DNA of 64,000 bases. Source: Pyrocephalus nanus (Eukaryota > Chordata > Aves > Passeriformes > Tyrannidae). Position 1 is the first letter of the stretch, and every line of letters starts with the position of its first letter. Under the pieces are notes generated by a model. The model saw only the letters and a program-made list of their open reading frames with translations, searched no databases and was not told the origin of the DNA. The stretch covers positions 10,973,001 through 11,037,000 of the forward strand of contig CM076270.1 in the NCBI GenBank assembly GCA_038380795.1, in the 5' to 3' direction. This document shows positions 37,581 to 51,339 of this stretch, piece by piece. The translations under genes were made by a program, and so were the position numbers.

Positions 37581-38997
37581 GAAGTGCCAAAACTTCCGAA
37601 ACGGTAGTTTTTTGGGGTGGATTTTATTCCCCCCTTTATTTTTTTTTTCCTTCTTTTTGTGATGCTTCAGTTTTTCTGTAACATTCAGCATGGGGACTGC
37701 CTCTGGGCTGGCTTGTAAAAGCTGCTGAGCTCTCCTGGATTTCATAAGTGCTAAGCATGCAAAGCAGCCCGGCAGAGCTCAAAGAGGCATCAGCAGAGTT
37801 GCCTCCTTACCTTTCCAAAGGTCATGGCACGCTGGCCCAGAAGGGAGGCAGCGGCTCCAGGGCAAGGAGGGTTTCCTAATAGCTGCCGATTTCCCCCATA
37901 GCGCTGATCTGTTTAAGGTAAACTGCATCAACTGAGCACACTTACAAGCTATTTCAACCCTACAACAACAAAAAAAAAAAAAGGTCGTGCAAAAACTGAG
38001 TGGCTGTTTAATATGTTATTTTTTTAGTGAAGTATATCAGGTAGGCTGGTGCAAGACCTATTGCTCACTTTGTAGACAAAGACTGCCCCTGGAGATGATC
38101 GTTCCTTTCTTTAGGTCAGCTGAAATATCACATTTGTCATAGATATTATGTCCCTGCCAACTCGATGCAGAGCACACAGAGCTTTGGCAGTGTGCTGAAG
38201 CAGCGTAATTCTGTGTGTGTTGCATTGGTGGTGCTCCATATGCTGAGGGCTTAGCTCCAGTGCTTGGCAGACCATATACTGTGAAGAAATTCCTACTTTG
38301 TTTTAAAAAAGTGTATCCTGGGTAGAGATGCCTCCTGTATAGAAAGAGCATGAACTGTATTATGCAATGGAAGTCTTTTCATGAGGTTTTGCTATGTGCA
38401 GGTGTGTCAGATTTGTTATTGTAAACACAGCAGGATAGCTAACCAAGTAAGAGCTTAGATCCTCTTGCAAATAGGCGCGAGTATTGATACAAACTTTACC
38501 GTTTCCAGTTGGTAAAGATAACACTTAAACACTGGAACAAAAGTTGGAGCCGCAGAAGGAGAGTGCTACTTCTTCCTCATTTTTTGGGTTTTTTTTTAGA
38601 TGTATTCTATAAGAGTGGATTTTTTCTGAGGAGAGCAAAATATTACTTGTTTGATAAAAAGGAGTGTTTTATGATCTGCTGATACACGTTAGCTGCTGAA
38701 ATTCATCTAAATTCAGCTTTATGAAAAGTTGAAAAATGTGCTAGAGGAAACATAAGAAAACAGCACTCAGGCTGATCTGGCTTTCCTAAACACTTGAGAC
38801 AGGACTTGGGTCTAAATTTTCTGGCTCTTTTGTTTTCCCCATTAGCCATGATGGCTGTGCTGCCTTGGAGCTTTCCTTCCTGCATGTTTTGGGCCCTGGG
38901 GTGCACCACACTCTCCTCCTGGGGAGAGAAGCCACCCTGCCAGGAGATGCCCTGCTCAGGAGCAGCAGATTTGGCTCCCAGCCCAGCCTCGGAGCCA

Positions 38998-39125
38998 CTC
39001 CTGCCCTGTGATTTAGATGTAATCTGGGTAACATTGTGCAAGTTATTCCCTCTGCCTCTGTTCCCCCTCTTCCCCCTTTCTGCACACTCACCCTCAAATC
39101 TTGAACTGTGTCACTATGATCCTGT
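38998..39125 (+). repeat. MIR-like fossil
   Basis: Around 39,020-39,075 the + strand reads CTGGGTAACATTGTGCAAG, TTATTCCCTCTGCCTCTG and TTCCCCCTCTTCCCCC. This tracks the MIR consensus around GACCTTGGGCAAGTCACTT and TGCCTCAGTTTCC. It is degraded and the boundaries are approximate. Confidence 0.45.
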
Positions 39126-40873
39126 GTTGTAAAATGCTTGGACCCCTGATGTGAAATGCCTGAGGGGGACGTCTGGACACTGCTGCTTGCTATGTGTACC
39201 CTCTCAGTAGCCTTATCTTTCAGGCCTCTTATTTTGGCTTAGTTACAGGCCGTTAGAGTCTTTCTACAAACTAACTGTTGAGGCAACCAAAACCTATCTC
39301 CAGGCTAAGACTTGAAGGCCGAATGCCTCTTCGGTTATCGCTTCCCCTGTTTGAGATCTTGAGCTTTACCAGCATTGGTCCTACTAGGTGTGAAAATTAC
39401 TGACCCAGCAGCCATTTGAGAGCTATGGGAATAAGGAAAGCCTCTTCCTGTTTCATAGGCAAAGCATGATGCTGTACCAGCTGCTGTATTAGCTGTGGTG
39501 CCAAGCCTTGACAAACTCACCCTGCCACTTGTCGGGTCTTATTAGCTCAAGTGTGTGAGCTGTGGTGGGGAGCTGACTTGCTCTTGAACTTGCAATGGGA
39601 GCAAAGTGAACCCAGGCTTGCTATTAAACCTGCACCCAGAGCTCCTTGGACCCCCCTTAAAATGCAGGGCTGGAAGAGATTCCCATGGGGAAGGGTTGGG
39701 AACGGTGCCACTGGGCTTGGTGCCCAGCCTGAAGGGTGTTTGCAGAGCCGGCAGCGGGGCAGGCAGAGCACCCGCTCTGTCTGCATTTGAGCATCAGCAT
39801 CACCATGGGTGGGAGAGAAAAAGTCTTCCCATGAGATGTTTGTCCAGTGTCTGAGCACTGAATGATCCCTTTTCATTAATCAGCAGGGTGGTGGCTGCTT
39901 TTGCAATAAGCTCCTTGTCTCCCATCTCTTCTCCTGCAAACCTCTCATACAACTCATTCTTAGTCATTTTTATTTTTTTTTTGACCCGTCCTTGGTGAGT
40001 TCTTGTAGGCATATGAGCAAAGTGGACTTTTAACAAAAAAGAGTCTGTGCATTTCTACAGTAAACCTCTTACAGTATTGGTACTCACAAAGGAAGTGGTG
40101 AGGCCCCTAGGAAAATCTTCAGAAAAGCCACCATTAGTTCTGTAAGGTTTGGCAAAGACAAAGCGCACGGACTGGTTGCTTTGCAATCAGTTTCTGTAAG
40201 GAATTCATAAATTTGACCTTTATTTGGCATTCCCTTTGTGTGCTGACTTCTCTGAGTCGTTTTTGCCCATTTCCTTTGCCATGCCTCTCAAAAGGGCTGC
40301 AGAGGTTGGAGTCTGTCTTTCTGGGCTTGTTTTTCAGCAGACTGATCTGTGCAAGATAAAGATGGGGAGAACTGGGTTGCTCTGGTGCTGCTGGCGTTCA
40401 GAGGGAGCACTGCAGCATGGTCCCTGGCCGACAGCAAGAACAGCTACATGGGCAAGACGAGTTCCAGGATGATTTTGCAGGGACACGTGCTGGAAGAAAA
40501 CAATTTCCATGCTGCATGTCTTGATGCCGAGAGCACAAAAACCCTCTGATGCTGTTAGTCACTCTGTTGATCCCAATCTGTTTAATGGGGCTATTTTGTT
40601 TCAATACACTGATATTGTGATGCGTGTTTTGCAGCTTATTTCAGGGAAGCTTCCAAAACATGCGCTCATGAGGTGTACCTCTGAAGTGAGATGGCTTGGT
40701 AGCATTTTAAGTATTGATAAATCACCTGTCCAGGATTGACTCTGTTGGTTAATGATTGAGAATGGCTCACTTGTGACTGCTTCCCTTTCTACCACACAGG
40801 TCTGAGCTGTTGCCAACCACCCCCTTGCCTCTGGAAGTCCAGCTCCTGGGATGCACCTTACATTGGACCCCCC

Positions 40874-40958
40874 GGGTCACGCTGTGTCCGCAGCGTGACC
40901 CCAGTGTAACCTGCTTGCTGGGGAAGTCAGCGTTTCTCTGCTCCCGGGAGGAGCAGAG
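40874..40958. other. Two adjacent perfect inverted repeats (hairpin pair)
   Basis: The first hairpin has arms GGGTCACGCTG (40,874-40,884) and CAGCGTGACCC (40,891-40,901), an 11-bp perfect stem with a 6-nt loop. The second has arms CTCTGCTCC (40,936-40,944) and GGAGCAGAG (40,950-40,958), a 9-bp perfect stem with a 5-nt loop. Both are GC-rich compared with the surrounding intron. No known RNA family was recognised. The structure is seen directly; function is unknown. Confidence 0.85.
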
Positions 40959-43900
40959 CTGAGCATGCAGGCAGGTGCTGACTGCCAGAGTGTGAGTGGT
41001 GCAGGATGGCCAAGCATTCCTGTGTGCTGGGGACTCTCTGGCTCTGGGCAGCTTGCTGCCTCCAGCCTGCCTGGCATGGCTCAGCAAGGGTGTAGCAGAG
41101 CAGTTCACTCAGCTTTTTTTAATGTTGGTTTGTTGGGTTTTTTTGGTTGTGTTTTTTTTTTTTTTTCCTTTTTCCACTGGCCATACCAATCTGATTACAC
41201 CTTCGAGGGATCATCTGCCCCTAAAGCTTAATTAAGGAACTCTTGTCTGACTCGTCACTGACTCACCTGCCTCTGTATGAGCTCATGTCTGACTTGTCCT
41301 AGGAAGATAGTGAAATATGTCAGGCTTCTCTGAAATATAGCAGTTTTTTGTTTTATTGCATCCCTGACATTGCTGTTGGCTCCTGCAGAGGTGAACAGAA
41401 AGATGACTGCCCCAGCTTGGTTACTTTTATCTAAACTTAGTCGCTTACCTCTTTGTGCCTTGAAAAACCAGATGGGGTTTTGCTTGCACAGCTGTAGGTA
41501 TGTTAGAGTTAATAAAAAAAAAAAAAATTAAAAATTAAATAACCTTTGAGTTTTGGCTTCAGGCAAAGTAGGTGAAATGATGTGTTTTGGAGATGAATGC
41601 TCTTGCAGGAGGCAAGATGTAGCTTGCAGGAGAACATCTGCAACCAATCCATTCTGTATGAGATGGGGCCAAGACTTGTTTGTATCTCAGTACCTGTTCA
41701 AACATGTTATAGCGCAGCAAAAAAGAGGTTTTGAATGCATTAAGGAAGGGTGGGTAAGACGGGAAAGAGACATCAAGCTGAATGTTTGCTTAATAGCTTT
41801 GATTTCTTCATTAAAGTTTTAAGCACTTTAATAATTTGATTTGCTGCTTTCAGAGCACTGTAGATTTTTTTTTCTGCTATTATATTCTTTTTCTTTCTTA
41901 AAAGCAAAAAAACTCTACTCATCTTGGTGCTATGAGGTGAGCTTGCTTTCTGGCCTGGAGCAAATCTGCTGTTTGCTACTCCATTGTACCCTCCCTGAGG
42001 ACTGCCGGTGGAAGGATGTTCTGTAATTCATTGATCAAAGACAGTGCAGAGACTCAGTTACCAGGCTGGCTGCCTGGACCCCAGAATGCAGCTTCCCAGT
42101 CCAATGCCCCTTGCCAGCTACTCCCATCTTCTTTGTTTTGTAGGAACTGAAAGTAGAATGAACCTCTTACAACTGCAACTTGCAGAGCTTCTTCACCTGC
42201 CTTTAATTGTGCACCTGAAATGCCTCTTTCTCAAGGCCTGTGGCAGCATAGAACAGTTACATGACTCAGGAGCAGCTGAAGTGGTGAGCTTGGCAATAGA
42301 GGTTGTCCTGCTGAGGTTCTCATATCATCGTGCTAATGTTTCTTATCATATTGAGCTCTGTGGCTTTAGGTTTTATGTAAGATGACCCCTGAGATGCACA
42401 TGCAGCCGTATTATTGGTTTGCATGTGTAACTGATGAGAGTTTTGAAGGTGCAGACTGTGTATGACTGGGATCTGTTGTCATTGGAGTGTAGCAACTGTT
42501 ACTTGGATCTTTTTCATTGTCTTGTGGGCTCAATTCCTTGCTGGGGAGCTGAGGGGAACTGATTTGGGCTGAGTAAGGTGGAGAGTGGGAACACAGTGCC
42601 TCTAAAATCCTACCAAAGGAAAGGGCATGTATTCCAAATACTCTGTCCTATGTAGAGATGGGGTAGTAATACTGCCTGGGTAGTATTTTGCCAGTGCTTA
42701 AAACCAGCAGACTGCTTTTTTGTTCCTCCCCTTTTCTCAAACCAACTCCTGCTGTGACTTTGCCAAGAGTGCTTGTGTAAGCGAGGCAGTCCTGGTCATG
42801 TGCTGATCTTCATCAAGTCCTCAACAGGGAAGCAAATTAAGAACTGCAAGATGCACAAATGCCTGTCCTTGGCCTTTGATGTAGACAGGGCTCTTCCACT
42901 CTGCATTTGCTCATCAGAGGGAGGTTATTCTTACATATCTTCATGCCATTGTCAAGTGCCTGGTGACTCTTGGTGCTGCTGTTCACTTGTGTTCCCTGGC
43001 TGGCTACCAGGAAGGCCTCCAACGGTTTGTCCACACTTGGCAGGTAGACACACATCCTAGGGATGGCCTTAGGCTCCATGTAGTGTTGTGTGGACTTGCA
43101 GGCTGTGCCTAGAAAGAGATCTGCTGTGTCTGTATGGTGCTGCAGCAATGGGCAGGGTTCATCATCCCTGGCACATTGCAGCTGGAACGTGATGGTTTTG
43201 GGGCTGTGCAGAAATGTCTTGGCCATGCCTAAACTCCTTTTTACTGCATGTCAGACACTGGGTTAACATGTGGCCAGCCAGCACTCCCTGCAGCTGCACT
43301 ATGGCCATGCCTTGAGCAGGAGCACTGTTTGCTTTTGCCTTGCTCTGCAAGAAGTATCCTGACCTGGAGAGGCATTCAGGGCTGTGTTCAGATGCAGATT
43401 ATATCTCACTCATGCTTAGGCCTTCAGACGAGGAATTTAGGTGGCCCTTGTCCTTCGTTAAATTTGTTTTGCTGGACTGCATGAAGAGCCTGATGTGTAT
43501 TTCAGGCTGCCCAAATGGGTCTCTGTCCTGATGTACTGTTGTCTCATGTCTCATGCAGTTTTCCTTTTCTTCCTTCAGATCTCAGTTGCCTTGACACTTC
43601 TGAGAAATTGGAAGAACTTTTCTTTTGAAGAGAGTTTCCAAAATGGTTGTCTGACTGGGGTTTTGTTTGCTTGCTTCGGAGCTTCCATCCCGAGATCACT
43701 GAGGAAGGTGGCTGAAGCCACTAATGACACCCTCTTATTCAAGCATTGGCTTAATGCTCCAGTTTTATCTCTCTCCTGTGCAAACATTGCCTTGTCCCCC
43801 AAAACCTCTCTTTGCTCTTTCTGATACAATAATGCCTCCTAACCCACTACAGCCATGTGAAAATGGGTCCCTCTTGCTTTTGCAAGGACTTTTCAAGGAG

Positions 43901-46900
43901 CTTGCTGTTTGGAAAGTTAGCCCATGGAGAAGCACATATCAGCCTGTGTGGGAATGGGGTGGTGGGGGTGTGTTTTGTTTTGTTTATTTCCCCTTGGCTA
44001 CACAAGCAGCTAAAACCTGTAACCTACAGGAGTTGGAAGCTCCATGCAGAAAATTAGCTTAGGTTGGTAGAAGAGTTGAGATCACATTTTTCTTGGCTAA
44101 TTAAAGGATTAAAGGTGCAGAGATTTAGAGCGAACTGTCAGAGTGCTACAGAAGAGAGCCTTTGATGGTTGAATCCGACTTGAGATTAAACAAATTGCAT
44201 TTAAATAAGAAATATGTGGCAACAGTTACAGTCTAGCTGGGCCTCTATCGTTTGCTGTCCTCCAGGGTCAGGTAGCTGGTGTGCTGTGGCTAGGGCTTCT
44301 TTTCCCTTACCAGCTTCTTTCTTCACAGGTGTCTCCCCCTGGATTGTTTCAAATCTGTTGCCTCCATGCTTTGTAAAATGGGCTTTTTTTTTTTTTTTAT
44401 AATGCAGTGCTTTGTGCAGAGGAACCTTTCTCTCTACCTTATGCAATAATGATCTGCTGCCCATCACAGTAGTAGCACAGTCACATCCTTGTGGTGTGTT
44501 CTATAATATCTCTGATCCTATTTAGGGGGTTTTCTGCATCCTGGTGCTTTGCTACTTGCAACTGGAGAGCTAAATACTTCCCTGTGGACTCTTTTCTGTT
44601 GCTCAGTTGTGAAGCTGGTGGATGGAAAGAGTCTTTTGGGTTATGTCAGTTGTTTACTGGTGTCTTCCTCTTATGTAGTGGTGGCTCATAAAATTCTGGA
44701 GATGTAGTTGGCTTCTGTAGGTTCAAAGTCCTTGCCTTCTTTGATGTCAGTTGATTGTCTTCAGTGGGCTACAATTGCAAATAGTTTGCCAGTGTTAGTC
44801 CCAGCCCTTCTCCTGCCTTTTTATTTGGATAGCAGTAAATTCAGAGCTGCTAAGGGGATGTTTAAGTGCTGCCCTTGATAGCACTTGCAGTGGTGAGGCT
44901 AGTGAGTTTCACAGTAGCTATCTCAGAACAAACCTTGCTTTCTGTAAGGGCAAGAATTCATCTGTAGAGCATCATACAGGACAACAGCATGTTCTGTCCA
45001 TGGAGACTTTGCACCTTTCTCTAATGCATCACATATGAGCTGTAAGGAAAATGGGAGTGCCAGACAGTGTGAGCCAATAACTTCTGATGTTGCAACTCTG
45101 TCTTGTTTTGTTCCATTTTGTTTCATTTCTTTTTAGGGAAGAAGGGCTTGCCTTTCATTACCTGCCACCCATATAAGATCAGGAGGGAGGTTTTTTTTCT
45201 TTTTCTTTTTCTTTTTTTTTTTGTTGGGAAGATGGAGAAAATCACAAAATTGAAACTGATGAAAAATCTGCTGGGATTCCATAATCACTCAAAAATATGG
45301 CATTAGTTCTAATTGGGTGTGGTTAGTTGGGAAATATGACTTTAAAATTATGTTTCCCAGGGAACTATTCCTGTTCTCATTGTTATCCAGTAACAAAGAC
45401 TGCTTTTTGTTTGGGAAAGCAGTCTTGCTTTGAATGGGCTAGGTGTTCTCACAAACCGTCTGTTGCTTGGGGTCTTCAGAGCTTGCAGTTTTCAAATGAA
45501 GCAGTGTAGAGGTAGTAAGGTCTGCAGGGACAAAGAACTGTTTGGTGTTTTCGTTGGAAAGCCATCTTCAGGTTGTGGTTGCAAGGATTTACATCTAAAT
45601 CCACATTCATTCCTGTTATGTTTCCAGTTAGATCATGCAAAGGACATAATTATCTTTGTTACCAAGTGAAATAAATCAATTGCTAAGTATTGAGAGACTT
45701 GATATAATCTATTTCAAATAATTGATAGATCTGTTAGTATGTCATGAAGTATTTTGGCAGTCGTTCCTGATGAGTTTACCTAGCAGACTTGTAAAGTGCA
45801 TCCACGTCCATGCAAGCTTGTTTTATGCACTTATGCTTTCTTGCTGAAATTTCAAAGCAACCTAAAAATCAGATATACGGACTATGCTGTGATCAAACTT
45901 TCCATTTCTTAGGTGATATTTTACTGCACAGTTTCCTTTGGCTTGCATGTCCACTGGGATGTGGTTTTTCTTTCTACTCTTAGAGGGAAAGAAACGTAAA
46001 GCTGAAGATTGTTATTTCTATGAGGGATAGGAAGGACTGCTGCTAACATTTTCCAAACGCATTGCAATCCCTTTCTCAATGCTGCTCTACAGAACAGCTT
46101 TCTTCTCTTAGCTGCTGCAGTTGCGTGGCTTCAGGGCTGCTGGAGAGCATGAGAAAAAGGGAGGAATACCCTAAGCCTGGGATAGGCTTGTTGCTCTTCC
46201 TAGCCAAGAAGTAGCCACAGCACTGACCTCACTAGCTGCCTGGGGGTGAGGTGCTGCATTCTGGAGGGGATATATCCATGGCCTGATGGCTGCAGCAGCC
46301 ACACTGCTACGCTCCTCAGCATGGAACTGTATGAATTGTTTCCCACGGTATGTAGGAAAATCAAGGTCTCAGTTCAGTAAGGCACTCGAGTGAGTGCATA
46401 ACCTCTAGCACGTGAATATTCCCAGTGAAATCTATTGGGTTCTGTTGGAGTCAGCAAGGCTGCTCCCAACCTGAAGGTAGGCATCTGCTTAAACACCTTG
46501 CTGAATCATGTCTTGACTTTGAAAGTAGGTTCAGGAGAAACCACATGAGTTGACTTGAGGACTGTGCTTAGCTAGGTCATTGTGGATGGAAGGAGAGGGA
46601 TGAGAAAGGGGAGGATCTGGTTGAAACACAGATCCCAGAACCCTGCAAATGCTGGTAATAGCTAGTGACTGTGTTCTTGACTTTCTTGCCATTCATCCTC
46701 AACATGCTGGAGTTGCTGCTGTGCTTTATTGATCTAGCTTAGATCTGAGTTACTACATCTTTATGTTCTCAGTAAAACTATGATTTGCTCAATTAGGTGT
46801 AATTTCTGTCTTTCCTTCGTAATCCTTAAATTTTCTCTGTGGCTGAGAACTAGAGTATGGCCTCATTGGGTCAGTAATTGCAGAAAACAGAGGGATGTTT

Positions 46901-48693
46901 GCAGAAATGGTTTGGTTCAGTTTGGATCCTCTGTCTTCTAGGAGGAGGAGAGAGCCTTTATCTGATGGTCTTCATACAGAGGAAGAACATCTCTCCCTGG
47001 TTGGTGTCTGCATGTTAGTTTGTTGCCTTGCTCACCATTCTGGCCAGAAAAGCTTTGTTGGCTTTTCACTTTAATTATCAATGAAATGCTCTGCAAGCAG
47101 GAGAACAATATTTGCATAGATGTAATTCTGGAAATTGAGTGTAATGTGATCAGGAAATGGGACAGGTCCTGGCTGTTATCATGGAAGAGACTTGCTGGTA
47201 CCTGTACCTTGTTTCAAATGTAATAAGATCTGACTCAGGATAGTTTCCTGGACGTTAACAGAGAAGACTCAGTGCCATTTTGGCAAGGGACTAGTGCTAA
47301 CCTTTCTGCACAGGAACAAAAGAGATTTCTGGCAAATTCGTAAATCTGTTCTGAAAGGGCTGCTAACAGTACACTAAAGATTTAGAGGGAAATGGTCTCC
47401 CTTGGAGCAGAAAAGCAGGGGCGTGTGTGTGTGTGCGCTTTCAGGACTTTCTTTTTCTGAGACAGAAGCCAAGGAACAAGGCGCTTGTGTGCGCTGCCAG
47501 TGAAATCTCACCGGGAAGACATGATGCTACTTGCAAGGTATGCACAAGACAAGACCAGAGGCGCCGCAGTGCTTGATTACTGTCAAGGGCTCAGTTGGAA
47601 CTTGTCTTTGCTCTTTGGCCTGCAGCATTTATGTAGAAATTGGGGACGCTGCTGCTTGCTTCCAAAGCTTTGCCTTGATGGGTCCTGCCCACACTAGGCA
47701 GGGAGGAAGGGGGGGGCTTGGAGCTTATGAAGTAAACAGGAAAATTACTCACCTTAATGATGCATTTCACTGGCACTGCCACTTTGAGAGCCTGTCAGAT
47801 TTAATGCTTTTTGTCTTTCCTTCCATCACCTCCCATAGGTGTGATTAATATTATATTAGAAGGATGAAGTGTAGAGGTATCTGTACTTTCCTTCAGGGGG
47901 AATAAATGGGGGAAAGCAAAGTGAGTAGGAGAGAAAGGTGATCACCTTTTTCCATCTAAGCCATTTGGTGCACATACAGAATAGTATTCACTGACAGACT
48001 TGGCTGGTGCCCCTTGTTTTATCAGAGCATTCCAGTTCACAGCTGAACCCACTGGCCTCCCAGTTAGCTACTGGCCCTGCTCCATGGGGTGCATTGACCA
48101 GTTCCTCACTCCAGAAACAGTCAGGGAGCAGTCCTGCACTTGCCACAGCATAGGAGATGTAGCACTGTAGGAAGGCAAGGAAAAAAATACAAATGATCTG
48201 TATGTGAACTTCTTCAGGGATTATTTGGCCTTTTTGTAGAGTCCATTGAATCTAAACCCTAAGCCATGAAAGAATGAACAGGATAGAAAATGTATCTCGG
48301 CAAAGGTGTTTAGTATGAGAGGTCAGAAGACATTAAATCGGGTTTTAGTTTTGAATCCCTTTATCTCTCCTGTATCAGAATGAGCATGCAAAGACAACTG
48401 GTTTGCATCTCCTCTAAGTGACCCAGCTAGGAAGATGGGCCAGTATTTGACACACGTACTCTTACCCTTGCAACGTGCTGACCCTGTGGCATTTTCCAAG
48501 TAGGACAGTCCTTTGGCATGAGCCAGAATTTGGATGGAAATCTGTCACCATCTAGCAAAGTGTCCTCTTTCCAGGGTGTTGAGTGGCTTGTGCAGTCTGT
48601 GGTGGAGTGCCTGATACCTCTGAGTCTGACTCTGTCCCCGAGTTGCAGGCTTGGGATGTTTCTGATTGAGAAGACTATGTTGGCAGACCAACT

Positions 48694-48797
48694 TTGTTGG
48701 TTTTTTGGGGATTTTTTTGTGGTATTTTTTTTGTGGGTTTTTTTTTTGGGGGGGGGGTTGTTTGTTTGGTTTTTTTTTGTGTGTGTGTGTTTTTTTT
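48694..48797. repeat. T/G-rich low-complexity block
   Basis: About 100 bp composed almost only of T and G on the + strand, including G10 at 48,748-48,757, several T7-T9 runs and a (GT)n stretch at 48,779-48,790. The open frames crossing it are composition artefacts (runs of F, G, V and C, or of K and P on the other strand). Confidence 0.9.
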
Positions 48798-51339
48798 AAA
48801 TGTGTTCTATCATCTAGCTTGGCTTCCCTCTGCAGTAACAGATACTGTACTAGTGACTCATTCACTTTCCTCTAAGTTATTAATGAAATGCCCTTATTTG
48901 CAGATGCGGGAACTAAAAAGAGTTTTGGACTTAAGTCTTTAATTGGGCATTTTCTTGTACCCTGCTCCTTTCCCTTGATTGTTAGCTGGTGTGGAGCTTA
49001 ACTGAACCTGTGGCTATATTCCAAATTGCTGAGGACCCAAACCCTCTATCTACTCTGGGAGGGGCCTGCAAGATCTTGACCTGGAACTTTTACAGCTGAC
49101 TCATGTTTTTGAAACCAGGTTAGATTTGGTGGGAGCAGACATATTTTGGAGAGCTTTAGGAATTTTGCTTTGCTGTTTATCTTAATTTAGCAGCCTTTAT
49201 GTACGTACTACTGTGCTGCTTCCCTCCTTACGGTTGAGTTCATCACCCTTTGACTTTCAACAGGGGACAAAAGTGACAGGGAGATGCACTAAAAATTAGT
49301 GTGTCATTACTCCATACAGTGTTTCCTCTAGCTGATTAGGGCTTTTGGAGTTTGGCTGGTAGGATGGAGCATGCTGCAACATGTGAACTTTGAAACAAGT
49401 GAGATCTGGGAGGCTAATAGGAAACACACAGCAGCTTTCCTCTTAGGCTGAACCCAAGAGAAAAGAAAGTTTAATCCCCCATGCTAATCTAGGAGGAGGT
49501 TTGAAATGGCCATCCTGGGCTTTATTTAAAGCAGTCCATGAGTGGAACAGAACATGGTGCTCAGTATCAAAGGCCAAGGCCCACGAGTCAGCAGCAGTAT
49601 GTGGTGGGGTGGGTTGCTGTTGGGAGCCTGAATGTGTTCTTCTTAGTTCATTTCTGGAGTCCTTTGTAAAAAAATCTGATTTCCTTTAAAATACAAGTTG
49701 AATAAGATCTTAAGTTCAGGATTGGCTTCACAAAAGCCCTTCTGCAGAGGCACACTGACTTAAACAGGCGTGATTTAACAGTGTTGATGAAAGTTAAGCT
49801 TATGCTGAAGATTTTTTTGCTAAATCAAGTCATGGAGGTTTTTACCTGCAGCTTTGGTGTATACATTCTGATGTAATGAGTAGAATTGCCTGGAAGGATT
49901 ATTGCTGGTTATGTCATTGTCCTAGTGTCTAGTTAGTGTGATGCTCGAGGATGTACAATCAAATGAGTTTCATGTAAGCAAACGTGTAGTCATATATGTA
50001 CTGTCCACTCGCATTACCTGCAAGCAGGTGTGTGCATTTTTATATAGATGTAAATACTTGCAACTTCAGTGTAGCACTTTGCAGTGGGTTACACTCTTGC
50101 TAGGAAGATGTGAAGGAGCCACCTGTCACTGAGAATCATGGAGCTATGAAGAGAGGGAAGAAGTTCAGTGGAGTTGTTCACAGAACTGCTTTTGCATTCA
50201 CTTTACTGGTTAAAATTTTTGCCCTTGAACTTTACTGGTTTACTAATTAATGCTCAATTATTGAAGTGGATGTTTTTCAAATCAAATTTTAAGTAACTTT
50301 AAGCCTAACTTTAATTGCTCCTCGTTATTCTGATGAAATTTAACACGTCATAGCCTTTAGGTGAGCTTGGGTAGCATGAGAGAGTGGACTTCCTACAGTG
50401 TGTATTTCTTCATGTTTTATCTCCTGTGGCAGGCAAACAGGTTGCTTATTTGTTGTGCATTTGTAATACAGAAGCCACTGGGAGACCGAGATATCAGGGA
50501 AGATGTTGTTCAGCATTGGGTCAACTTTGCCTTTCAGGAGATTCGTTCTCATTTCATACCTTTACCTCACTACATTTCTGGTGCAAAGTAATCTATCAGA
50601 AATGCAAATTACTAGACATTGTTAGCATCTGAAACTTGTTCGGTACTGCTGCAGTTTCAGTCTAGAAATTAGCAGAGAGACTGGACACAATACCCAAGCA
50701 GCATGTGAGCTGGCTACATAAGCTAAGGGCATTTGACTGCAAGTCTTATGATTTTGGTTTTTAAAGAAATTAATTTCAAAAAGGTTTACAATAATACACT
50801 AGCAAAGGAAGAGAACTCACAAAATCAAATCATAAAGCCTTCCTTTACACCCATTACTTTGTATCAAAAAAAAAAGTGTAAAGCTCGCCTCTGAAGTTTT
50901 CCATTGGAGGCTTTTTCCTCTTGAAACAGGATACTCTTCAGTTAATTATTTTTTGTTGTTGTTCATTTTTAAAGTGTTTTCGAGCCAAACTTGAAGAGGT
51001 CTTCAGTTGTTGATGAAGCAAGTCTGTAGATATGAAACTGAAATATAAAAGTTCTTGAATGTAAAGTTTTCAAATTTACAACTGTTTCACAGTGCAAAAG
51101 CAATATGTGAAATTATCAGTGTCATGTCTGCTATCATTGTGGCTTTGCTGGCAATGTTCTTTAGAGATATTCCTAAAGCAGATAATACATCCTGATCAAG
51201 GTAGTTTTGAATTAAAACCCCTGGGAAGCCTCAAGCGAGAGACTAAATATTGTCACATGAAGGAGTTACCTCATTATCCTAAAGACGGGAGAATCTAGCA
51301 GATGCTCTGAATTCGATATTTTGGGTAATTTCAGGGGGT

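Noticed and set aside
42837..43226. Minus-strand ORF of 129 codons in intron 4
   Set aside because: Looked at as a possible retrocopy or transposon remnant, but no conserved motif, poly-A tail or target-site duplication was seen.
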